A DNA stretch of 64,000 bases, taken from Pseudomonadales bacterium. GTDB taxonomy: Bacteria > Pseudomonadota > Gammaproteobacteria > Pseudomonadales > Azotimanducaceae. Where the stretch lies: assembly GCA_028281005.1 (NCBI GenBank), contig JANQKS010000003.1, forward strand, positions 18,940 to 82,939. Reading direction: 5' to 3'. Below the pieces are notes generated by a model, which saw only the letters and a program-made list of their open reading frames with translations, was not told where the DNA came from and did not search any database. This document shows positions 34,242-42,697 of the stretch, one piece after another (position 1 is the first letter of the stretch; every line of letters starts with the position of its first letter). Made by a program: the position numbers and the translations under genes.

Positions 34242-35501
34242 TCAGTCCGGTGGGCGGTCGAACAAAATGCCCTCGTTTTCCAACGCCGCCACTTCGCTGT
34301 CGGAGAGTGCCAGCCACTCACTTAACACTTCGCGGTTGTGCTCCCCAAGACGCGGGCATGGGCGCCATTGGTCCGGGTTTAAACCCGCCATGTGAATGGG
34401 GTTGCCAGGCATTGGCGTGTTAAAACGTTCATACGACACAAAAAAACCGCGGGCTTGTATGTGCGCGTCCGCCGTCATGTCCGGTGTGGTGTTTACCGGG
34501 CCGGCTGGCACACCGTGACGCTGCAACAGGTCTGCCGCCGCATGTTTGGAGAATTGTGCACTCCACGCGGCGAGGGTTTGATCAATCGCATCCGCATGCT
34601 GATGGCGGACAGCAACCGGCCAATCTGCCCGGAACTGATCCGCTCCCGGGGTAGACTGCAAGACCTGGCAAAGTGCGGCCCATTGAGCGTCCGTTTCACA
34701 GGCAATGGCCAGCCACTCATCTTCCCCTTGGCTGGGATAAATACCGTGGGGTGCCATCTGCGGATGCCGATTCCCCAAACACTGCGGGCTTTGGTCCATC
34801 TGTTCATCGATGAGCCAAGGACCGCTTAGTGACACTCCGCCTTCATGCAACGATAACTCCACGCGCGCACCGTGGCCGTTCTGCTGGCGTTGCCGCAGCA
34901 CGGTCATCACCGCGCCCACCGCATGGGTCCCTGCCACCGGATCCATCACCGCGAGTGCTGTATTGCGGGGTTCTACGGGGCTATATCCCAGCATGGCAGT
35001 GAGACCGGACATAGGCTCCACCACCGGACCAAATGCCACCCGCTCACTGTACGGGCCGCTGGAGCCGTAGCCCGGCATGGTGACGTAAATGATGTTGGGA
35101 TTGGTTTTGCTCAACACCTCGTAACCCAGCCCCATCTGCTGCATGGCGTAGGCACTGAAGTTTTCGATAATCACGTCCGCTTCGCGCACCAGCTGCAACA
35201 GCAGTGCCCGTCCATCGTCTTGTTTCAAATCCAGGCACACCGAGCGCCGATTCCGATGCAACTTAACGAACAACGCGCTGTTGTTCCAAGGTTCGTCCCC
35301 GGGTTCGCCGCCTAACCAACCCCCAATCGGCTCAAAAGGTAACTGCTGCGGTCCGCGACCATAGGGCGCTTCTATCTTGATCACTTCAGCACCCAAGTCG
35401 GACAACATACGCACTGCCAGCGGTCCCGCCCACACATGGGTTAAGTCTAAGATGCGTACCCCTCGTAAAGGGCCGTCCACCCCGCCGCTGGCATCCGTCA
35501 A
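34242..35501 (-). CDS. Class III (CaiB/BaiF) CoA-transferase
   Basis: Family III CoA-transferases move CoA between carboxylic acids. The 419-residue protein begins PLRGVRILDLTHVWAGPLA, then SDLGAEVIKIE, and has the catalytic Asp in VMDPVAGTHAVG near residue 187, along with NPNIIYVTMPGYG and RNRRSVCLDLK. It starts at TTG 35501, overlapping the previous gene by 4 bases (TTGA). The next gene upstream is a second, shorter family member, so the two may form a heteromeric enzyme or act in the same degradation pathway as the neighbouring 2-hydroxyacid dehydrogenase. The acid substrate is not predictable. Confidence 0.9.
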   Translation of the reverse strand: MTDASGGVDGPLRGVRILDLTHVWAGPLAVRMLSDLGAEVIKIEAPYGRGPQQLPFEPIGGWLGGEPGDEPWNNSALFVKLHRNRRSVCLDLKQDDGRALLLQLVREADVIIENFSAYAMQQMGLGYEVLSKTNPNIIYVTMPGYGSSGPYSERVAFGPVVEPMSGLTAMLGYSPVEPRNTALAVMDPVAGTHAVGAVMTVLRQRQQNGHGARVELSLHEGGVSLSGPWLIDEQMDQSPQCLGNRHPQMAPHGIYPSQGEDEWLAIACETDAQWAALCQVLQSTPGADQFRADWPVAVRHQHADAIDQTLAAWSAQFSKHAAADLLQRHGVPAGPVNTTPDMTADAHIQARGFFVSYERFNTPMPGNPIHMAGLNPDQWRPCPRLGEHNREVLSEWLALSDSEVAALENEGILFDRPPD

Positions 35502-36523
35502 GAGAGGTCTCCTCGGGTTTGGGTCTGGGCTGGGCTACGCACGGAAAAAGGGACACCTGGGCTTTGCCAACTGTGTCCGTGCTGATCCTGCAGCTCGACA
35601 AAAAACTGGCGTGCTGCCAGATGGGGATCAGCCAACACTTCGCCCAAGGTCTGTACCACCCCCAGAGGGATACGGCATTGTTCCGCGCGCGCGCTGATTT
35701 CTGCTTTGGAGAGCGGCGCAAATACCTGCGCCACAATCGCGTGTAACGCCTCACGGTGCTGCATGCGCAGATCGTTACTGGCAAAGCGTTCGTCGATGAG
35801 GAGCTCCGGTTTTTCCAAGAACACGGTTAGCGGGTCCCAGAACGTGGGCACGATGTTGAGATATACCCAGCCGTCCACACAGGCGAACAGATCGCTGGGC
35901 ACCACAAACCAGAAATCCGAACCGTGGCGGGTGCGTATTTCCCCGGCGCAGTGCCAGCGCACCGTGGTAAATTGCGACAAGCTCATCAACGTTTCTAACA
36001 TGCTGAGGTCAACGACGTTGGTTACATCCGCATAACGGCAGGCGTTAGCAGAGGCGAACGCTAAGGTGCCAGTTTGAAACTCCACGTAGTGGCCAGGTAG
36101 GTTCAGCGGTGCTTTGTCGGCATCCCCCATCAAATAGGTGTAGCCACCCATGGCCAGGATCACGTTGGCAGGGCCGCGCCAGTTACGCTTCGGTCCGCTG
36201 CGGCCAAACGGGGTGATGGCCACTTTGACCGGCGTGTCCCAGTCATCAAAGCCGTAATCCAGCAACTGTTGTGCGGTTTCAGCTTCGCACACCAACACAT
36301 CCGCGGCCGCAGCTAAATCAGCCAGTAAATCCAAGTTATTCACCGCAACGTGCCGTTTCTGCGCGTGTAGGTACAGCTGCATGGCAGCCTCACTCGCCCA
36401 TGCCGGAGCGGGTGCTGCAAGCTCGGGCGCTAACTGCGCGCGCACCACATCCGCGCCCGTGTGTGCAAACAAGCGCCCGCAATAACCCGCGGCGTGGCCG
36501 CCTATCTCCAGTACTCGATCCAC
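35498..36523 (-). CDS. Shorter class III CoA-transferase-like protein
   Basis: This protein of about 341 residues starts best at GTG 36523 (VDRVLEIGGHAAGYCGRLF). An ORF up to 36580 exists but would run further under the divergent DUF3604 gene region. It shares family III traits (GADVVRAQLAP; NVILAMGGYTYLMGD; VDLSMLETLMSL; GVVQTLGEVLADPHLAARQFF), but the N-terminal Rossmann-like part is shortened and the usual catalytic MDPxxG segment is replaced by a VVDLSMLE-type site, so its activity is uncertain. The 4-bp overlap with the full-length CoA-transferase points to a two-subunit complex. Confidence 0.75.
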   Translation of the reverse strand: MDRVLEIGGHAAGYCGRLFAHTGADVVRAQLAPELAAPAPAWASEAAMQLYLHAQKRHVAVNNLDLLADLAAAADVLVCEAETAQQLLDYGFDDWDTPVKVAITPFGRSGPKRNWRGPANVILAMGGYTYLMGDADKAPLNLPGHYVEFQTGTLAFASANACRYADVTNVVDLSMLETLMSLSQFTTVRWHCAGEIRTRHGSDFWFVVPSDLFACVDGWVYLNIVPTFWDPLTVFLEKPELLIDERFASNDLRMQHREALHAIVAQVFAPLSKAEISARAEQCRIPLGVVQTLGEVLADPHLAARQFFVELQDQHGHSWQSPGVPFSVRSPAQTQTRGDLS

Positions 36524-36637
36524 ACAGGTCCTCGGTTTGCCAAATCCCCTACTCCGTTCAGCGCCGTATTTACCTTGCACCCGGCGGCATTTGCGCCAAC
36601 ACTAGCGAACCAAGAGGGTTTGGAAAAGGGGGAAGTC

Positions 36638-38641
36638 ATGCGCTTGCGCTGTTCTGCCAACGCGGGAAGGTATCCCGCGATCTACGCGGTTTTGTTTACG
36701 TTGTTGACGTTGCCTTGTGCGGTGACCGTGGCACAGGAAGCACCACCCCGGCCAACGTTATTCCAAGCAGACCTGTTAACCATGCCGATGGATGCCAAAC
36801 AAAGCGCAACACGCAGGCCGATGTTTGGGGATCTGCATGTCCACACCCGCTACAGCTTTGACGCTTTTGCCTTCGGCACCATCGCCTCCCCCTCGGATGC
36901 ATATCGCTACGCCAAAGGTGAGGCGATTAAACATCCGGCCGGTTTTGATATGCAGCTCAAGGCGCCGCTGGATTTTTATGGCGTCACCGACCACGCCATG
37001 TTTTTGGGCGCCGTGCCGGCGGCTGCCGATACTTCCACTGAGTTTTCCAAGCTGGAAATGTCCAAACCTTTCCACAACTTAAACCGGCCGGAAAACCTCA
37101 CCGAAGAAAGCAGCGTCGACCGCGGCCAGAGGTTTTCAACCTTCCTACCCAACGTGATTCGTGGCGTGCAAGACGGCAGCATCGATTCCGAGTTGATCAA
37201 CAACATTGTGAGCGAAGCGTGGCGCGACTCCGTCGCCGCCGCTGAAGCCCATTACGAACCGGGTAAGTTCACAACGTTTGTTGCCTACGAATACACCAGC
37301 AGCACCGACCAACGCGGCAACCTGCACCGCAACGTGATTTTCCGTAGCGGCGACCGCGTGCCGCGCATTCCTTTTTCGCGTTTCCATTCGCAAAACCCGG
37401 AAGGGTTGTGGGCATGGATGGATGCCTTACGCGGGCAAGGCATCGACAGCATCGCCATACCGCACAACTCCAACGGCTCCAACGGCGCAATGTTCATGAT
37501 GACCAACTGGGCCGGTGAGCCCATCGACAGCCAATATGCTCAGCGTCGTATGCGCAACGAGCCCTTGGTTGAAGTCACCCAGGTCAAAGGCACCTCCGAC
37601 ACACATCCGCTCTTGTCGCCCAACGACGAGTGGGCTGACTTTGAAATTATGCCGTACCGGGTGGCCACCATGCTGCACAGTGAAGAAAACGGCAGCTACG
37701 TGCGCCAGGCTTATCTACGCGGCCTGCAAATGGAGGCGCAAACCGGCACCAACCCCTACAAATTTGGTTTGATCGGCGCCAGCGATACCCATACCGGGGC
37801 CGGTTCTTTTGAAGAGGAAAACTTCTTCTCCAAAATTGGCATCTTGGACGCCAACAGTCGGCAACGCGGCTCGGTGCCCATCGACCCCACAGCATACGAC
37901 GATGCCGAGGCAGATGACGGTTTGGCGCTGCGTGCCACCATGGATGTGGACGGCCGGCTGTTTTTAGAAAACGCGTTCAACACCTGGAGCGCTTCCGGTC
38001 TGGCCGGTGTATGGGCGGAGCAAAATACCCGTGACAGTATCTTTGACGCGTTTCGCCGCAAAGAGACGTTTGCCACCAGTGGCCCGCGCATGAGCGCGCG
38101 TTTGTTTGCGGGTTACGGTTACGACCCGCAGTTGCTCAAGCAGTCCAATTGGGTAGAGACCGCGTACGCACAAGGTGTCCCCATGGGTGGGGATCTACGC
38201 GCACGCGGCAAATCCGCGCCCAGCTTCATCGCGTGGGCAGCCCGGGATGCCACCAGCGCACCATTACAACGCGTACAGATCATCAAGGGTTCATTCAAAG
38301 ACGGCGAGATGAGTGAACGCGTCTACGATGTGGCGTGTTCCGATGGTTTACGGGTGGACCCAACCACCCACCGTTGCCCTGACAACGGCGCCAGCGTGGA
38401 TTTAAGCGATTGCAGCATTTCTACCAACACCGGCGCCGCGGAACTCATGGCGGTGTGGCAAGACCCGGACTTCAACCCGGATGAGCAAGCGTTTTATTAC
38501 GTACGCGCCCTGGAAAACCCAACTTGCCGCTGGTCCACCTGGGACGCCGTTAAAGCGGGCGTCGCTCCCCGTCCCGATTTACACGCCACCCTGCAGGAGC
38601 GCGTGTGGTCCTCACCTATCTGGTACATCCCCGCGGAGTAA
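36638..38641 (+). CDS. Exported DUF3604 protein (PHP-like metal-binding)
   Basis: The 667-residue protein starts at ATG 36638 (AAAGGGGGAAG upstream) and has a signal peptide (YPAIYAVLFTLLTLPCAVTVAQ). The DUF3604 core contains FGDLHVHTRYSFDAF near 60, FYGVTDHAMFLGAV near 115, and GASDTHTGAGS near 400, i.e. the HxH and DH metal-ligand pattern of PHP-type phosphoesterases. Such proteins are common in marine bacteria next to sulfatase or transport genes; a biochemical role is not established. The next gene starts 3 bp after its stop, so it shares a transcript with the 2-hydroxyacid dehydrogenase. It is divergent from the CoA-transferase pair. Confidence 0.85.
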   Translation: MRLRCSANAGRYPAIYAVLFTLLTLPCAVTVAQEAPPRPTLFQADLLTMPMDAKQSATRRPMFGDLHVHTRYSFDAFAFGTIASPSDAYRYAKGEAIKHPAGFDMQLKAPLDFYGVTDHAMFLGAVPAAADTSTEFSKLEMSKPFHNLNRPENLTEESSVDRGQRFSTFLPNVIRGVQDGSIDSELINNIVSEAWRDSVAAAEAHYEPGKFTTFVAYEYTSSTDQRGNLHRNVIFRSGDRVPRIPFSRFHSQNPEGLWAWMDALRGQGIDSIAIPHNSNGSNGAMFMMTNWAGEPIDSQYAQRRMRNEPLVEVTQVKGTSDTHPLLSPNDEWADFEIMPYRVATMLHSEENGSYVRQAYLRGLQMEAQTGTNPYKFGLIGASDTHTGAGSFEEENFFSKIGILDANSRQRGSVPIDPTAYDDAEADDGLALRATMDVDGRLFLENAFNTWSASGLAGVWAEQNTRDSIFDAFRRKETFATSGPRMSARLFAGYGYDPQLLKQSNWVETAYAQGVPMGGDLRARGKSAPSFIAWAARDATSAPLQRVQIIKGSFKDGEMSERVYDVACSDGLRVDPTTHRCPDNGASVDLSDCSISTNTGAAELMAVWQDPDFNPDEQAFYYVRALENPTCRWSTWDAVKAGVAPRPDLHATLQERVWSSPIWYIPAE

Positions 38642-38644
38642 TCC

Positions 38645-39697
38645 ATGAGCAAAAAACGTGTCGGCATTCAGCTACCTAAACAAGCCCGCAATCAGACTGT
38701 GGAGGAACGGTACTCCCTGGAACTGGAGGCGCTGGCGCCCATCGCCGACATCATCGATGTGCGCGCAGATACCCCGGAAGAATTTGCCAACGGCGTGCGC
38801 GACGTTGACGCCATCATTACCTCCTGGGGATTAACCATCGACAAACAGGTGATCGACGCCCTGGAAAACTGCGTGGTGATTGGCGTGGGCAGCGTCGGTG
38901 TCGACATGGTTGATATAGCCGCCGCCACCGAGGTGGGCATAGTGGTGACCAACGTCCCTGATGTATTTATCGAAGAAGTGGCCGACCACGCCATGGGTTT
39001 ACTGCTGGACATGGCACGGCGCACGCCCACCATGGTGCGGATGGCTCGGGATGGGGACTGGTACCAAGCGCGGCCGTTGTTGAGCAAAATCCCGCGCCTG
39101 TATGGCCAGACGTTGGGCCTGTTTGCATTTGGCAACGTTGCCCACTGTATGGCCAGGCGCGCCAAAGCTTTTGGCCTCAACGTCATCGCATTTGACCCCT
39201 ACGTCAGTGAGCTGGAAATTACCGGCGCGGGGGTGGAGCCGGTGAGCTTCCCGGAATTGCTGGCACGCAGCGACTATATCTCGATCCACGCCCCGCACAA
39301 TGACGAGACCCATCACGCTTTCAGTACCGATGCCTTTACCCAGATGAAAGAGAGCGCTGTCATCATCAACACCGCGCGCGGGCCGATTATTGACGAGGCC
39401 GCCCTCATCGAAGCGTTACACAACCAGCACATTGCCGGAGCCGGCCTGGATGTACTGGAGCAGGAACCGCCAGAGCTCGACAATCCGCTGTTTGGCATGG
39501 AAAACGTGGTGATCACCCCTCACGTGGCTTCCGCCACCACCCGCATGCGTCCGGAGACCAGACGCCGCGTGGGACGTGAAGTCGCTTTGGTGCTGCGCGG
39601 CAAATGGCCGATGAGCTGTGTCAACCCAACGGTGCTGCCCAAGGTCACGTTAGAACGCTGGCAACCGTATCCGATGAACCGCGGGCCTAATCGTTAG
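38645..39697 (+). CDS. D-2-hydroxyacid dehydrogenase (C-terminal-binding-protein-like)
   Basis: An NAD-dependent oxidoreductase reducing 2-oxoacids to D-2-hydroxyacids, 350 residues. Catalytic residues are all visible: Arg in INTARGPIIDEAAL near 240, Glu in DVLEQEPPE near 270 and His in ITPHVAS near 292. The Rossmann loop is unusual: GLFAFGNVAHCMARRA replaces the normal GxGxxG, with Ala or Phe at the second Gly position and Val-Ala at the third. This fits some members that use a looser loop. It follows the DUF3604 gene by 3 bp. Candidate substrates are glyoxylate, hydroxypyruvate or phenylpyruvate; none is specified by sequence. Confidence 0.87.
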   Translation: MSKKRVGIQLPKQARNQTVEERYSLELEALAPIADIIDVRADTPEEFANGVRDVDAIITSWGLTIDKQVIDALENCVVIGVGSVGVDMVDIAAATEVGIVVTNVPDVFIEEVADHAMGLLLDMARRTPTMVRMARDGDWYQARPLLSKIPRLYGQTLGLFAFGNVAHCMARRAKAFGLNVIAFDPYVSELEITGAGVEPVSFPELLARSDYISIHAPHNDETHHAFSTDAFTQMKESAVIINTARGPIIDEAALIEALHNQHIAGAGLDVLEQEPPELDNPLFGMENVVITPHVASATTRMRPETRRRVGREVALVLRGKWPMSCVNPTVLPKVTLERWQPYPMNRGPNR

Positions 39698-39708
39698 CGG
39701 CCCGTTGT

Positions 39709-39761
39709 GATCCCACCAGGCGGGATCCTGCCGTAGAAACCACGCACGGCCAAATGCCGTG
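39709..39761. terminator. Two small hairpins between convergent genes
   Basis: GATCCC (39709-39714) pairs with GGGATC (39722-39727), and CACGGC (39745-39750) pairs with GCCGTG (39756-39761). They lie in the 113-bp space between the dehydrogenase stop and the convergent gene at 39811. Neither has a convincing T-tract, so a terminator role is only suggested by position. Confidence 0.35.
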
Positions 39762-39810
39762 GCAAAAATGTCAGAGAGATGGGCTTAGCAGATTCTTGCC
39801 AGGTACCCTT

Positions 39811-40143
39811 TTAGTATACGCCGTCTCGGCCTGTCAGTAACTTTGTAAGCAATACCAGGGACATCTGCTGTTCATAGTAGTGACCGAGCAACGTGGTTTC
39901 ACGAAGGTTTAGCGCGCCTGGTTCTAAGCACGCTTTGGCCAATACCTTGGCCGCGTCTTCACCCATAATCGCGGTGCTGCTGGCAAAACTGATAGAAAAA
40001 TTGATGGAAAAATTGTCGCTGGTGAGTTGCGCTCTGGCCAAGGTGCGCACCTGCTGCAATTCCCAGATCACCAGACCTAGGCCCAGAAACACCCACACGC
40101 TGGTCAGCAGTTGAATCCAAGTCATCAGCGTTTGGTTTTGCAT
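39811..40143 (-). CDS. Membrane-anchored hypothetical protein
   Basis: A 110-residue protein starting at ATG 40143 (a longer ORF up to 40245 has no support). One N-terminal helix (about 6-26, TWIQLLTSVWVFLGLGLVIW) is followed by an amphipathic stretch (ELQQVRTLARAQLTSDNFS) and a short soluble part. The arrangement (single helix, then QQVRxLARAQ) matches a common class of small membrane-anchored proteins usually longer than this, so the gene may be truncated at its 3' end. It follows the cytochrome c gene at 40217 on the same strand, 73 bp apart. Confidence 0.5.
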   Translation of the reverse strand: MQNQTLMTWIQLLTSVWVFLGLGLVIWELQQVRTLARAQLTSDNFSINFSISFASSTAIMGEDAAKVLAKACLEPGALNLRETTLLGHYYEQQMSLVLLTKLLTGRDGVY

Positions 40144-40216
40144 AACTTTCTCTGTGAACTTGCCTCTTTGAGTCCGAGTGTTAAGTCCGCGTGGGAATTC
40201 CGCGTGGTGAGAAGTG

Positions 40217-40612
40217 TTATCGCGCGTTTTGGACGTCTTGTTCACTCACCACAATCACCTCGTCGCCCCAACTGTTGGTGATAAACGCAACGATGGCAAC
40301 AATTTCTTCATTGGTGAGAAAGTCCAAGCGGGGCATAAGCCGGGCACCTTCGCTCTCGGCAACCTCGCCGACAGCCAATCGACCATGCAAAATGGCGCGT
40401 ATTAAGCGTTCTTTGTCAGCCAGCAGCTTGGGATCACGTAATGACGGATAGAGTTTTTCCTGTCCGTAGCCGTCCAACTGGTGACATTTAATACAATTGT
40501 CTGAAAACACCAGCGCGCCTAAGCCAATTTGATTACGGACGTCTTGCTCAGAGGCGCTCGCCGCAACCCAGCCAAACAAAATTGCTGCACTAAAAATTAG
40601 TCTGATGGACAT
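40217..40612 (-). CDS. Small periplasmic cytochrome c
   Basis: A 131-residue monohaem cytochrome with a signal peptide (SIRLIFSAAILFGWVAASA), a haem site CIKCHQLDG near residue 41, and a distal Met candidate in GARLMPRLDFLTNEEI near 90. The last segment (ALVAF-type helix, IVAIVAFITNSWGD) is characteristic of class I cytochromes c. It is not near other redox genes, and its partners are unknown. It differs clearly from the cytochrome at 338. Confidence 0.85.
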   Translation of the reverse strand: MSIRLIFSAAILFGWVAASASEQDVRNQIGLGALVFSDNCIKCHQLDGYGQEKLYPSLRDPKLLADKERLIRAILHGRLAVGEVAESEGARLMPRLDFLTNEEIVAIVAFITNSWGDEVIVVSEQDVQNAR

Positions 40613-40708
40613 AAATAATCAGTCCTACAGCCGTTCACGAGAACTGGCATGGTACCCATAGTGCACACACGCAACAAACCGGCGTGGCGGATGACAAAAT
40701 TTAACCAT

Positions 40709-41435
40709 TCACTGTTGTTTACGTCGCAAGAAAATCAACATGAACAGTAGGATCGCCCCTGGGCTACCAGCGCCATTGCTACCTTAGCGGCCAAACACCA
40801 CGTCGCCATTACCCGTCGGCGCGTACAAAATGGCGCCTAAACCCCATATCCCAGCACCCATAAGATAGCCATGGGGTTGGCGCATGGTTTGCACCAGCTG
40901 AGGAGTGAAAACACCGTTGTCCTCCAAATGCATAGGTCGAGCGGGTCATGTCGAGCGGCTCCAGCAACTCCCATCCAACCTAGTTGGCAAAATCCTCCCC
41001 AGTGACCTCTTCTATCAGTAACTGCAGCAGCAAATACCCACCGCCAGAATACAAAAATTCACTGCCTGGCCCGATGCCAACGCGGATCTCGCGATCCGTG
41101 TTTGAGCGAGGAGCCTTGAGCAACACTGTGGGAGCGGTGATGAACTTACTGAAAGAAGCCGTTGGGAAAAGAGTGTCGCTACGAGTGCCGCGCGGTTGGT
41201 GGTGCTCGTGCGTGGGTTGACCCTCTTCAATGAGCATCAGGGACGCGCTGCCGGGATTTCTGCTTTGCAGTTCTTGAACCGCCCACTGATAGCACTCTGC
41301 AGACTTATCCTGGGGAACAACCGGTTGCAGCCACCAACCATAAAACGCCAGCACTACCGTCAAAACTACCCAGGCCACCGCAAACAGCACAAATACCCCG
41401 GCAAGTTTGATGAACCGAATCACCGCGGAGATCAT
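40709..41435 (-). pseudogene. Decayed beta-lactamase-family serine hydrolase, ending in a GlyGly-type tail
   Basis: The open part (41435-40980) begins with a membrane helix (VFVLFAVAWVVLTVVLAF) and has the SxxK site TASFSKF near residue 95, then, after what looks like an internal deletion, YSGGGYLLLQLLIEEVTGEDFAN and an in-frame TAG at 40980. Reading on in frame past TAG gives VGWELLEPLDMTRSTYAF, a hallmark of penicillin-binding-protein-like hydrolases, then a one-base frame change and GIWGLGAILYAP...GDVVFGR, another TAA, and a tail GAGSPGAILLFMLIFLRRK resembling a GlyGly-CTERM sorting signal. Several independent breaks show an inactive gene. The 5' end overlaps the ferritin-like remnant on the other strand. 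Confidence 0.75.
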
Positions 41436-41739
41436 CGCGTTGAGTTACTACGCGGCCCTCAAACAGGCCACCCGTCATGCCTACCTCCAAGCCATTTGCG
41501 ACAAGATACTGGTCGACGAAGCCGCCCATGTACGCTATGAAGCTGCAGTCATTCGCTGCATACGGCGCGACAGCACCCCCTTCAAACGGAATCTAATCTA
41601 CGGTTTGCATCGGCTGTTGTTCGCGAGGACGGTGCTAATTGTTTGGCACCAACACCACAGGGTGTTGAGGCGCGGCGGCTTTAGCCGACGCGCTTTTTGG
41701 CACAGATGCTGGAGGGATCTTAACGCCGCGGGACTCTAG
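41407..41739 (+). pseudogene. Truncated ferritin-like (diiron) protein remnant
   Basis: A 110-codon ORF whose sequence AEIIALSYYAALKQATRHAY and KILVDEAAHVRYEAA looks like the second half of a ferritin-like four-helix protein, including the E and DExxH iron ligands. The first half is missing because the ORF begins only where it collides with the 5' end of the decayed hydrolase on the other strand. The TAG stop (41737-41739) belongs to the CTAG at the left border of the 257-bp MITE, so its 3' end coincides with the insertion site. It is probably not expressed as an active enzyme. Confidence 0.55.
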
Positions 41740-41996
41740 TGCTCAAACCACTTTATAACTTAGGATCAGAGTTCGCCAGCTTTGGGCTGGCCAGGAAGAG
41801 TGAGGAGTAATATCCGGATATTGCGACGAGCAATGACGCAGTTAGCGTAAAGCTGGCGAACTCCCACAGGGCGGGTCTGTGGGGTCCTTGGGCGTTGTTG
41901 GCGCACCTTGATGGGGCCCAACCCCACCGGCAGTACGCCGTCTAGCCCAAAAACCCCACAAACCCGCTGATCCTAAGTTATAAAGTGGTTTGAGCA
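41740..41996. mobile_element. 257-bp MITE with perfect 30-bp terminal inverted repeats and CTAG target duplication
   Basis: Bases 41740-41769 (tgctcaaaccactttataac, then ttaggatcag) are the exact reverse complement of 41967-41996. CTAG flanks both sides (41736-41739 and 41997-42000). Inside are a second inverted pair (gttcgccagcttt near 41771, aaagctggcgaac near 41849) and the palindrome aatatccggatatt at 41809-41822. No reading frame for a transposase exists. A second copy begins at 63908. The 4-bp CTAG duplication fits IS5-type transposition in trans, by inference. Confidence 0.88.
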
Positions 41997-42028
41997 CTAG
42001 GAGATTTGGCATGAAAGCTACAGCGTGG

Positions 42029-42532
42029 CTACGCCGCATCAATAACGGTAATGGCTCTGCTGCGCATTTCAGATTCCGTCGGCGCCTCCCAGAAACTGTT
42101 GGCCACCTCAAACATCTCTGCAGAGACTTGCATTTTATAGGTGCCAGCCTCTTGCTGGTTGCGTACCAGCACCCTGCGGCGCCGCTCTTCAAACGGTGTA
42201 TCCAACAGATGAACCTGCAGCTCATAGTCGGTGCCGTCCACCAGATGATAGAACCCTTGTCGGTCGATCGCTTGCACCAACCCTAATTCTAAGACCACCC
42301 TCGAACCCGCCGATAAAACCTGCTGGGAAACTGCCCAAATCTGTTGGATACACCGTTGCTTACGCTCCGTATACCACGCCACAAAATCATCTGTGGGTCT
42401 GTCCGGCGAAAACAGGGTGACCATCCATTCATCGAGATCTAGGTGAGGCGCGGCGTGTTTAAGCGCAAGTTTTGCAGCGTATGTGGATTTGCCTGCCCCG
42501 ACGGGGCCTTCAATCAGATAAATAGACGGCAT
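42029..42532 (-). CDS. P-loop ATPase / zeta-toxin-like kinase
   Basis: A 167-residue nucleotide kinase-like protein with Walker A EGPVGAGKSTYAAKLA near residue 8 and an Asp-rich lid region (LDLDEWMVTLFSPDRPTDD). VVLELGLV near 88 and the arginine-rich lid FEERRRRVLVRN near 118 fit small AAA_33-type or zeta-toxin-like kinases, which phosphorylate small molecules. No antitoxin-like partner is adjacent. The stop lies 29 bp beyond the MITE border. The substrate is unknown. Confidence 0.75.
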   Translation of the reverse strand: MPSIYLIEGPVGAGKSTYAAKLALKHAAPHLDLDEWMVTLFSPDRPTDDFVAWYTERKQRCIQQIWAVSQQVLSAGSRVVLELGLVQAIDRQGFYHLVDGTDYELQVHLLDTPFEERRRRVLVRNQQEAGTYKMQVSAEMFEVANSFWEAPTESEMRSRAITVIDAA

Positions 42533-42697
42533 GAGACTCTCACCCTGTGTAGTTGCATGCCTAAAGATAGAAGTTTTGAAATCAGAAGATCAGTCTGATA
42601 TTTTGCGGGTTCTTATGTCTCGGGCCGACATTGGGGCTTTTCTTGGCCATCTTTCGCCACCTTTCCTTTCCCCGCGCCCCCGGCCACACCCGGCAGG

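Noticed and set aside
36461..36637. Longer DUF3604 ORF starting at 36461
   Set aside because: The internal ATG at 36638 has a strong ribosome-binding site and begins a signal peptide; the upstream part overlaps the CoA-transferase on the other strand.
41769..41863. An integron attC site inside the MITE
   Set aside because: There is an inner inverted pair, but no RYYYAAC/GTTRRRY core with proper spacing and no integrase; the perfect outer ends and CTAG duplication fit a transposon-type element.
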